A stretch of 64,000 nt of DNA. Source: Collinsella tanakaei (GTDB lineage Bacteria > Actinomycetota > Coriobacteriia > Coriobacteriales > Coriobacteriaceae). Positions 28,136-35,156 of the stretch are shown in pieces (within the stretch, counting starts at the first letter, position 1; each line of letters begins with the position of its first letter). Location of the stretch: the NCBI RefSeq assembly GCF_016902615.1, contig NZ_JACJMB010000005.1:1-64000 (forward strand), in the 5' to 3' direction. Below the pieces are notes generated by a model, which did not search any database, had not been told where the DNA came from, and was given only the letters and a program-made list of their open reading frames with translations. The position numbers and the translations under genes were made by a program.

Positions 28136-28516
28136 ATGATTCCCGGCTCCGACAAGGACCATCCGTCCTTCATCCGCTCGTTCGGCTATGCCATCGAGGG
28201 CTTCGTCACCGCGGTGCGCACCGAGCGCAACATCAAGGTCATGATCGTCATCGGGCTTGGCGCCATCATCGCCGGCATCGTGCTCAAGATCGACCTTCTG
28301 AGCTGGTGTCTCGTTGCGCTCTGCATCGGGATGGTGCTGTTCGCCGAGCTCATCAACACCGCCGTGGAGGCCGTGGTCGACCTGGCCACCAGCGAGCTCC
28401 ACCCGCTCGCGAAGCGCGCGAAGGACATCGCCGCCGCGAGCGTCTACACCCTGTCCATCACCGCAGCGGTCGTCGGGCTCATCGTGTTCGCCCGCGCGCT
28501 GGGGTTTATCGCCTAA
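28136..28516 (+). CDS. dgkA: Diacylglycerol / undecaprenol kinase
   Basis: The 126-residue integral membrane kinase has three hydrophobic helices. Family residues include FGYAIEGFVTAVRTERN at the N-terminus, the ELINTAVEAVVDL active-site motif and HPLAKRAKDIAAASV. In Gram-positive-type bacteria this enzyme usually phosphorylates undecaprenol, recycling the cell-wall carrier lipid. It sits between ybeY and era, the common order. Confidence 0.92.
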   Translation: MIPGSDKDHPSFIRSFGYAIEGFVTAVRTERNIKVMIVIGLGAIIAGIVLKIDLLSWCLVALCIGMVLFAELINTAVEAVVDLATSELHPLAKRAKDIAAASVYTLSITAAVVGLIVFARALGFIA

Positions 28517-28531
28517 CCGAGAAGAGGAGCC

Positions 28532-29671
28532 ATGGCCGATCTGCACGAGGATATCGAAACCCGCACCGAGGACACCCTGCCTGAGGTAGCAGAGGACGCC
28601 GCCGCCGATGGGGCGGCAGCGCCCGCGGAGGCCTTCGCCGACGATGCCGCGCCCGAGGAGGATGACATCGAGGAGGTGGAGGACCTCGACCCCTTCGCCG
28701 ACCTTTCCGACGAGGAGCTCGACGCGCTGGCAGACGAGGAGGCGGGTGCCGCCTTCGGCCTTGTGGCGGGAGATGCCCCGGCGGGTTTCCGCAGCGGTTT
28801 CGTGGCGCTCGTCGGGCGCCCGAACGCGGGCAAGTCGACGCTGCTCAACGCGTGCTTCGGCTCGAAGGTCGCCATCACGTCGCCCGTCGCCCAGACGACG
28901 CGCCGCCGCATGCGCGCGGTCGTGAACCGCGAGGGCTTCCAGCTCGTCTTCGTCGACACGCCCGGCATCCACAAGCCCAAAGACGGCCTGGGCTCCGAGC
29001 TCAACCGCAGCGCGCTGGCGGAGCTCGGCGACGTGGACGTCGTGGCGTTCACCATCGACGCGTCGGCGCCCATCGGCCGCGGCGACGAGTGGGTCGCCGA
29101 GCGCGTGCGCACCTCGCCTGCCGTGAAGATCCTCGTGCTCACCAAGGCTGACAAGGTCGACCAGAAGCAGATGCTCGAGCAGCTCGCGCGCGCCCACGAA
29201 CTCGTCGACTTCGATGACGAGATCGTCGTGTCCGCGGCCGAGGGCTTCAACGTGGAGCCGTTCATCGAGACCGTGGCGCGCTACCTGCCCGAGGGTCCGC
29301 GCTGGTATCCCGAGGGCATGGACACCGATACCGACGACGCCACGCAGGTGGCGGAGTTCGTGCGCGAGAAGGTCCTGCTGCGCACGCGCGAGGAGGTGCC
29401 GCATTCGGTCGGTGTGGTGTGCGACCACTTCGAGCGCACCAAGAAGCTCGCCCGCATCCATGCGACGATCTATGTGGAGCGCGAGGGCCAAAAAGGCATC
29501 CTGATCGGCCGCCGCGGCGAGATGGTCAAGCACATCGGCACCGATGCGCGCCATGACCTGGAGCGCTTGTTCGGCTGCAAGGTGCATCTCGAGCTCGACG
29601 TGAAGGTCCGCGCGGGCTGGCGCGACGACATGCGCGCCATCCGCTCGATGGGCTACGCCTTCGAGGAGTAG
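28532..29671 (+). CDS. era: GTPase Era with acidic N-terminal extension
   Basis: The 379-residue ribosome-assembly GTPase has G1 GRPNAGKST at about residue 95, the TTRRRMRAV switch, DTPGIHKPKDGLG, TKADKVD and a C-terminal KH domain with GRRGEMVKHIGTDAR. Normal Era proteins are about 300 residues, with G1 near residue 15. Here residues 1-80 are an added tail, very rich in Asp, Glu and Ala and probably disordered. ATG 28532 follows AAGAGGAG, so the extension is translated. Confidence 0.94.
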   Translation: MADLHEDIETRTEDTLPEVAEDAAADGAAAPAEAFADDAAPEEDDIEEVEDLDPFADLSDEELDALADEEAGAAFGLVAGDAPAGFRSGFVALVGRPNAGKSTLLNACFGSKVAITSPVAQTTRRRMRAVVNREGFQLVFVDTPGIHKPKDGLGSELNRSALAELGDVDVVAFTIDASAPIGRGDEWVAERVRTSPAVKILVLTKADKVDQKQMLEQLARAHELVDFDDEIVVSAAEGFNVEPFIETVARYLPEGPRWYPEGMDTDTDDATQVAEFVREKVLLRTREEVPHSVGVVCDHFERTKKLARIHATIYVEREGQKGILIGRRGEMVKHIGTDARHDLERLFGCKVHLELDVKVRAGWRDDMRAIRSMGYAFEE

Positions 29672-29710
29672 CCGCACGGCGCGGCGGGTCGCACACCCGG
29701 CCGCGCCGCG

Positions 29711-30472
29711 GTGTCTGCCATGGCGGGATCGAAGACATATCGGACGCGGGCCATCGTGCTCGACAAGGTGAAGCTCAAGGACTACGACCTGATCTTGACG
29801 CTGCTCGCGGAGAGCGGCCGCCAGGTTCGGGCGGTGGCGAAGGGCGCCCGCAAGCCGGGGGCGCGCCTTGCCGCCCGCTGCGAGCTGTTCTGCACGGCCG
29901 ACCTCCTGCTCGCGCGCGGACGCACCCTCGACGTCGTCTCGCAGGCCGAGCTTTTGCGCGCCCCGCTCGGTGCCGGTCCCACCTACGAGCGGATGTGCGC
30001 CGCGAGCGCCATCGCCGAGGTCGCGAAGCTCTGCAGCTACGAGGACGCCGAGGATCCGTTCTGCTTCGCCATCGCCGCCCGGGCGCTCGAGGTGGCAGGC
30101 GACGGCGCGACCGATGCGGTGCACCTCGACGTGGTCGTGGCGGCCTATATCTTCAAGCTGCTGTCGCACATCGGGTACCGACCCGACCTGTCCGGCTGCG
30201 TGCTGTGCGGCGACGAGCGCCTGAGCTATTTTTCCGCCACGGCGGGCGGCCTTCTGTGCGCATCGTGCGCAGCGAGCGTCGCGGGCGCCGAGGAGGTCTC
30301 CGCTGCGACCGTCGACTGGCTGCGCGCGCTGCTTGCGCTGCGCCTGGACGAGCTCGCGGCGGCGCCGATCGACATGATGCAGGCGACGTTTCTGCTCGCG
30401 CTGTCGCACCTGTGGGCGGCCACGCATCTCGATGCGCGCCTGCGCGCCCTGGAGTTCATGCTCGGGCGCTGA
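29711..30472 (+). CDS. recO: DNA repair protein RecO
   Basis: The 253-residue protein has the N-terminal OB fold (RTRAIVLDKVKLKDYDLIL, GARKPGARLA) and a C-terminal helical domain with a zinc site (CVLCGDE and CASC). RecO loads RecA onto SSB-coated DNA together with RecR. It starts at GTG 29711 or ATG 29720; no strong ribosome binding site decides between them. The era-recO order is widely conserved. Confidence 0.92.
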   Translation: MSAMAGSKTYRTRAIVLDKVKLKDYDLILTLLAESGRQVRAVAKGARKPGARLAARCELFCTADLLLARGRTLDVVSQAELLRAPLGAGPTYERMCAASAIAEVAKLCSYEDAEDPFCFAIAARALEVAGDGATDAVHLDVVVAAYIFKLLSHIGYRPDLSGCVLCGDERLSYFSATAGGLLCASCAASVAGAEEVSAATVDWLRALLALRLDELAAAPIDMMQATFLLALSHLWAATHLDARLRALEFMLGR

Positions 30473-30784
30473 GGGGGGCGCCTGCCAGGCGGGCCTTACG
30501 ACGGCTCGACGCGCTGCGGGCGCCACTTCTCATGCCATCGCTCGATAACCTGGATGCCGCCGTGCTTCGAGCGCCTGTGCAATAAAAAGTTATCGAGTTT
30601 AGTCGTATGGTTCAGGTGCCGATCGGGCATGTTCTGCAGCACAGCTTCTCATCCATCAGGTATGCGCAATTAAAATCCTCAGGTATACGTTCACACGGCT
30701 TTTTCGTCCGTCTAGGGAAAGTCCGCGTGCGCACGTGCCCCTCTGTAATAAAAACTTATTGAAACTATCAGAGGGGAGATATCT
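30473..30784. promoter_or_regulatory. AT-rich leader upstream of the hydrogenase operon
   Basis: No gene. Two similar AT-rich segments, AATAAAAAGTTATCGAGTTT near 30582 and AATAAAAACTTATTGAAACT near 30747, lie here. CCCCTCTG at 30738-30745 can pair with CAGAGGGG at 30769-30776, and that second arm contains the ribosome binding site of the next gene. The leader may therefore control translation. Confidence 0.5.
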
Positions 30785-32614
30785 ATGGCACGACTTCATG
30801 TCATGGAGCGCAGCCACGCCCAGGCCGTCATGGACGACCTGCACGATGCGCTCGGCCGCCGGCTCGCCGCGCGCTCGCTCGCGCCCTGCCCGGTCGAGTT
30901 CACCGCTGCGCTCGTGAACCTGTGCGCCACGCAGAGCTGCGGCAAGTGCACGCCTTGCCGTGTGGGCCTCAAGGCCCTGGCCGACCTGCTCGAGGACGTG
31001 CTCGCGAACCGCGCCACGCCCGAGACGATCGATCTGATCGAGAAGACCGCCAACACCATCTACCTGTCCGCCGACTGCGCCATCGGCTACGAGGCGGGCT
31101 CCATGGCCCTCATGGCCGTGCGCGGCTTTCGGGATGACTTCGAGCACCATGTGCGCGAGCACGCCTGCGGGTTCGACGAGAACGAGCGCGTGCCCTGCGT
31201 GGCGGGCTGCCCGGCAAACGTCGACATCCCGGGTTACATCTCGCTCGTGGAGGCTGGCCGCTACACCGATGCGGTGAAACTCATCCGCAAGGACAACCCG
31301 CTGCCCATCGTCTGCGGCAGGGTGTGCGAGCACCCCTGCGAGATGCACTGCCGCCGCGGGATCGTGGACGACCCGCTGAACATCCTCGCGCTCAAGCGCT
31401 TCGCGACCGATCATATGGAATGTGACTACCGCCCCTGGATCGCGAAGGCGACCGGCAAGCGCATCGCCGTCGTCGGCGGCGGCCCTGCGGGCATCAGCTG
31501 CGCCTACTACCTCGCCATCATGGGGCATAAGGTCACCATCTTCGAGCAGCGCCGCCATCTGGGCGGCATGCTGCGCTACGGCATCCCGAGCTACCGCCTG
31601 CCGCGCGAGGACCTCGACGCCGAGATCCAGTGGATCCTCGACTGCGGCATCGACGTCGAGCTCGAGCACGCCGTGGACGGGCAGGAGCTCGCCCGCCTGC
31701 GCGACGAGTTCGATGCGGTCTATCTCGCCATCGGTGCCCATAGCGACAAGAAGCTGGGGCTTGCCGGCGAGGATGCCGAGGGCGTCGTGTCGGCGGTTCA
31801 GATGCTGCGCGCCATCGGCGACGGCGAGATGCCGGACTTTTCCGGCGAGCGCGTCGTCGTCGTCGGCGGCGGCAACGTGGCCATGGACGTCGCGCGCTCG
31901 AGCGTGCGCCTTGGCGCCGAGAAGATCATCATCGCCTATCGCCGCCGCATCTGCGACATGACCGCACAGGATGCCGAGATCGCCGGCGCGGAGGCGGAGG
32001 GCTGTCAGATCATGGAGCTGAACGCCCCGGTGCGCATCGAGGTCGGGGCCGACGGGCGCGTGGCGGGCGTCGTCGTCCAGCCGCAGATTATCGGTGAGCC
32101 GCGCTGGGGACGTCCCGCGCCGCGTGCCGCCGACGCGCCCGAGCGGCTCATCGCCTGCGACCGCGTGATCGTGGCCATCGGCCAGGACATCGACTCGGCC
32201 CCCTTCGAGGCCATGGGCATCCCCTGTTCGCGCGGCCGCATCGTCACCGACACCGAGGGCGCCGTGCACGGGTTCGCCGGCCTCTACTCGGGTGGCGACT
32301 GCCAGACCGGTCCCGCAACGGTCATCCGCGCCATCAACGCCGGCAAGGTCGCCGCGGCCAACATCGACCATTACCTCGGCTTCGACCACAAGGTTCTGCT
32401 CGAGGTCGAGCTGCCGCCCGTCCAGTTCAAGGGCAAGCGCCTGTGCGGGCGCTGCGAGCTCAAGGAGCGCGACGCCGCCGAGCGCGTGGGTGACTTCGAG
32501 ATGGCCGAGATCGGCCTCACCGAGCAGGAGGCGCACCAGGAGGCCTCGCGCTGCCTGCGCTGCGACCACTTCGGCTTCGGTGCGTTCCGTGGGGGGAGGA
32601 ACTTCCAGTGGTAA
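30785..32614 (+). CDS. NAD(P)H-oxidising flavoprotein: NuoF 4Fe-4S domain fused to GltD-like reductase
   Basis: The 609-residue protein is a fusion. Residues 35-125 match the C-terminal [4Fe-4S] domain of NuoF/HydB (SCGKCTPCRVG with Cys52, 55, 58 and a distal Cys98) without the FMN domain. From about 130 it is a GltD-like subunit: N-terminal cysteines (CVAGCPANVDIPGY, CGRVCEHPCE), FAD loop VVGGGPAGISCAYY near 226, and a NAD(P)H loop VVVGGGNVAMD near 357. The C-terminus has more cysteine pairs (CGRCELK, CLRCDHF). It overlaps the [FeFe]-hydrogenase gene by seven bases, so it most likely exchanges electrons between NAD(P)H and that enzyme. The nucleotide preference is not certain. Confidence 0.85.
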   Translation: MARLHVMERSHAQAVMDDLHDALGRRLAARSLAPCPVEFTAALVNLCATQSCGKCTPCRVGLKALADLLEDVLANRATPETIDLIEKTANTIYLSADCAIGYEAGSMALMAVRGFRDDFEHHVREHACGFDENERVPCVAGCPANVDIPGYISLVEAGRYTDAVKLIRKDNPLPIVCGRVCEHPCEMHCRRGIVDDPLNILALKRFATDHMECDYRPWIAKATGKRIAVVGGGPAGISCAYYLAIMGHKVTIFEQRRHLGGMLRYGIPSYRLPREDLDAEIQWILDCGIDVELEHAVDGQELARLRDEFDAVYLAIGAHSDKKLGLAGEDAEGVVSAVQMLRAIGDGEMPDFSGERVVVVGGGNVAMDVARSSVRLGAEKIIIAYRRRICDMTAQDAEIAGAEAEGCQIMELNAPVRIEVGADGRVAGVVVQPQIIGEPRWGRPAPRAADAPERLIACDRVIVAIGQDIDSAPFEAMGIPCSRGRIVTDTEGAVHGFAGLYSGGDCQTGPATVIRAINAGKVAAANIDHYLGFDHKVLLEVELPPVQFKGKRLCGRCELKERDAAERVGDFEMAEIGLTEQEAHQEASRCLRCDHFGFGAFRGGRNFQW

Positions 32615-34350
32615 AGCTCATCATCGACGACCGCGAGGTCGAGGTACCCGAGCACACGACGATTCTCGATGCCGCCGCGAGCGCGGGCATCAAGATCCCG
32701 ACGCTGTGCTACCTGCGCGACGTGAACGAGGTCGGCGCGTGCCGCGTGTGCGTGGTGGAGGTCGAGGGCATCGACCAGCTCGTGGCCGCGTGCAACAACT
32801 ACGTGCTCGACGGCATGATCGTCCACACGAACAGCCGGCGCGCCCGCATCGCGCGCAAGACGAACGTGGAGTTTCTGCTCTCTCAGCACAGCTCCGAGTG
32901 CACGAGTTGCGTGCGCTCGGGCAACTGCTCCCTGCAGTCGCTCGCCAACGACCTAGGCATCACCCATCTGCCCTACGCCAAGCACCTCGAGGGCTTCCAC
33001 TCCGACACCGCCTTCCCGCTCATCCGCGACAACGACAAGTGCATCAAGTGCCTGCGGTGCATCCAGGTTTGCGAGAACGTCCAGGCGACGGGCGTGTGGG
33101 CCTTGACGAGCCGTGCGAGCCACGCCTCGGTGAACGTCGCGGGCGGCCGCGCGCTGGCCGAGACGGACTGTGCCCTGTGCGGCCAGTGCATCACGCACTG
33201 CCCGACCGGCGCGTTGCGCGAGCGCGACGACACGGACCGCGTCTTCGACGCCATCGAGGATCCCGAGAAGATCTGCCTCGTGCAGATCGCGCCGGCCGTG
33301 CGCACCGCGTGGGGCGAGTCGCTCGGCCTTGCACGCGAGGACGCCACGGTCAAGCGCCTGGCGAGCGCGCTGCGCCAGATGGGGTTCGACTACGTGTTCG
33401 ACACGAACTTCTCCGCCGACCTCACCATCATGGAGGAGGGCTCCGAGCTGCTCGAGCGCGTGCGCCGCGCCGGCGAGCCGGGCGGGGAGCCCATCCGCTT
33501 CCCCATGTTCACCTCCTGCTGCCCGGGGTGGATCCGCTACGCCAAGTCGCATTACCCCGACATGCTCGACCAGATCTCGACCTCCAAGTCGCCGCAGCAG
33601 ATGTTCGGCGCCGTGGCGAAGACCTACTACGCCGAGGCCCTCGGCGTGGACCCCTCGATGATCTTCAGCGTGTCGGTCATGCCCTGCTTGGCGAAGAAGG
33701 CCGAGGCGGCGCTGCCGACCATGGTCGGCGAGACGGGCGAGCCCGATGTGGACGTGGTGCTCACCGTGCGCGAGATCGACCGCATGATCCGCGCGGCGCA
33801 TATCGACCCGTGCACGCTGGAGGAAAGCGAGCTCGACCAGCCGCTCGGCGCGGGCACGGGCGCCGCGGTGATCTTCGGTGCGACCGGCGGTGTCATGGAC
33901 GCGGCACTGCGCTCCGCCTATTTCCTGGCGACCGGCGAGAACCCCGACCCGGATGCGTTTTCCGGTGTGCGCGGGCTTGACGGCTGGAAGGAGAAGACCT
34001 TCGATCTGGCCGGGGTGCCCCTGCGCGTGGCCGTGGCGCATGGTCTGGGCAACGCGCACAAGCTCATCGAGGCCCTGCGCGCCGGCGAGGTCTCCTACGA
34101 CTTCGTCGAGATCATGGCGTGCCCGGGCGGCTGCGTGGGCGGCGGCGGGCAGCCCATCCACGACGGATGCGAGCTTGCCGGCGAGCGCGGCGACGTCTTG
34201 TGGGGACTTGACGCCGCGGCGCCGCTGCGCTTCAGCCACGAGAACCCGAGCGTGCAGACGCTCTACGCCGACTACCTGGGTGAGCCGCTCTCCGAGCGCG
34301 CCGAGGAGCTGCTGCACACCGACCATGCGGCATGGGAGATGGGGAAGTAG
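32608..34350 (+). CDS. hydA: [FeFe]-hydrogenase, NADH-dependent-type (group A)
   Basis: The 580-residue protein has an N-terminal [2Fe-2S] domain (Cys34, 45, 48, 62), a His-x3-Cys-x2-Cys-x5-Cys cluster (94-107), two [4Fe-4S] ferredoxin motifs (145-155 and 188-198) and a complete H-cluster domain: TSCCPGW near 302, MPCLAKKAE near 358 and EIMACPGGCVGGGGQP near 508. It evolves or consumes H2, here probably H2 production during fermentation. It starts with GTG inside the end of the flavoprotein gene after GGGGGGAGGA. No maturation genes (hydE, hydF, hydG) are in the window. Confidence 0.93.
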   Translation: MVKLIIDDREVEVPEHTTILDAAASAGIKIPTLCYLRDVNEVGACRVCVVEVEGIDQLVAACNNYVLDGMIVHTNSRRARIARKTNVEFLLSQHSSECTSCVRSGNCSLQSLANDLGITHLPYAKHLEGFHSDTAFPLIRDNDKCIKCLRCIQVCENVQATGVWALTSRASHASVNVAGGRALAETDCALCGQCITHCPTGALRERDDTDRVFDAIEDPEKICLVQIAPAVRTAWGESLGLAREDATVKRLASALRQMGFDYVFDTNFSADLTIMEEGSELLERVRRAGEPGGEPIRFPMFTSCCPGWIRYAKSHYPDMLDQISTSKSPQQMFGAVAKTYYAEALGVDPSMIFSVSVMPCLAKKAEAALPTMVGETGEPDVDVVLTVREIDRMIRAAHIDPCTLEESELDQPLGAGTGAAVIFGATGGVMDAALRSAYFLATGENPDPDAFSGVRGLDGWKEKTFDLAGVPLRVAVAHGLGNAHKLIEALRAGEVSYDFVEIMACPGGCVGGGGQPIHDGCELAGERGDVLWGLDAAAPLRFSHENPSVQTLYADYLGEPLSERAEELLHTDHAAWEMGK

Positions 34351-34371
34351 CCCCACTGCTTTGCCTGTTGA

Positions 34372-34416
34372 GGCCGCGGCCGCGGCCAAAGGAGCGTCTC
34401 CGGCCGCGGCCTTCTC
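34372..34416 (+). terminator. Terminator after the hydrogenase operon
   Basis: GGCCGCGGCC at 34372-34381 pairs with GGCCGCGGCC at 34402-34411, followed by TTCTC. Very strong stem, short T-tract. Confidence 0.65.
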
Positions 34417-34448
34417 ATGTTCGGGCGGCGGTTTCCTGCACCACCAAA

Positions 34449-34511
34449 CATTGTCTTCGTGCAAAAGGCACACGAAGCCGGCTTTCGTGTGCCTTTTGCA
34501 CGAAGACAATG
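34449..34511. repeat. Perfect 28-base inverted repeat
   Basis: Arms 34449-34476 and 34484-34511 are fully complementary over 28 bases (starting CATTGTCTTCGTGCAAAAGG) around a seven-base loop. The sequence differs from the hairpin repeats at 18514 and 21382 but has the same size and shape. It is followed by AATGGGCG with no T-run, so it is not an ordinary terminator. The rest of 34512-34737 is a probable rpsO promoter region without a clear consensus. Confidence 0.85.
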
Positions 34512-34737
34512 GGCGCGGCTGCTCGGGGGCGCCACTGGGGTACCGTCTCTGCTGGCGCAGGCCGACGCTGCCGCCGCAGGGGCACCAGACGCAGGGGCAC
34601 CTGCGCGCAAGGCGTGCAGTTCTCGTGAACGGGTGCGGCTGTGGTACCATACCGAACTGTTGGTTACCCGCACTTAGACGTTCGCTGCACCGGCGGCGTC
34701 CCAGTGCCGGGCGTACGTTAAGAGAAAGGTGTACACC

Positions 34738-35016
34738 ATGACCGTCTCCAAGGAGCGCAAGGCTGAGCTCACCGCCCAGTTCGGCAACAGCCCCGTCGAC
34801 ACCGGCAACCCCAAGGTTCAGGTCGCCATCCTGACCGAGCGCATTCGCGAGCTCACCGAGCACATGAAGTCCCATCAGAAGGACTTCCACACCCGCCGCG
34901 GCCTGCTGATGCTCGTCGGTCGCCGTCGTCGTCTGCTTTCCTACATCAAGAGGAACGACATCTTCGAGTACCGCGAGCTCATCAAGCAGCTCGGCATCCG
35001 CGACAACATTCAGTAA
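34738..35016 (+). CDS. rpsO: 30S ribosomal protein S15 (uS15)
   Basis: The 92-residue protein shows the S15 pattern: VSKERKAELTAQFG, NTGSP-like DTGNPKVQVAILTERI, HMKSHQKDFHTRRGLLMLVG and RRRRLLSYIKRNDI. It binds the central domain of 16S rRNA. ATG 34738 follows AGAAAGG; a GTG nine bases upstream is less likely. The rpsO-pnp pairing is conserved across bacteria. Confidence 0.96.
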   Translation: MTVSKERKAELTAQFGNSPVDTGNPKVQVAILTERIRELTEHMKSHQKDFHTRRGLLMLVGRRRRLLSYIKRNDIFEYRELIKQLGIRDNIQ

Positions 35017-35029
35017 CGGTTGTGCATGC

Positions 35030-35056
35030 AGGAGCCCCCGCGCGGGGCTCCTTTTC
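35030..35056 (+). terminator. Intrinsic terminator between rpsO and pnp
   Basis: AGGAGCCCC and GGGGCTCCT around a short CG-rich loop, followed by TTTTC. Partial termination may set the rpsO to pnp ratio. Confidence 0.85.
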
Positions 35057-35156
35057 ATGTAAGGGGTCGCAATCGCGGCTCTTGACACCGCTCGCGGACC
35101 CCCGCGAGCCATATGAGGCCCGCACGCAACGGGGCGTGCGGAGATGAAGGAGAAAA

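Noticed and set aside
27503-30526. A 1,000-codon minus-strand frame antisense to ybeY, dgkA, era and recO
   Set aside because: Same shadow effect; all four plus-strand genes have intact family motifs.
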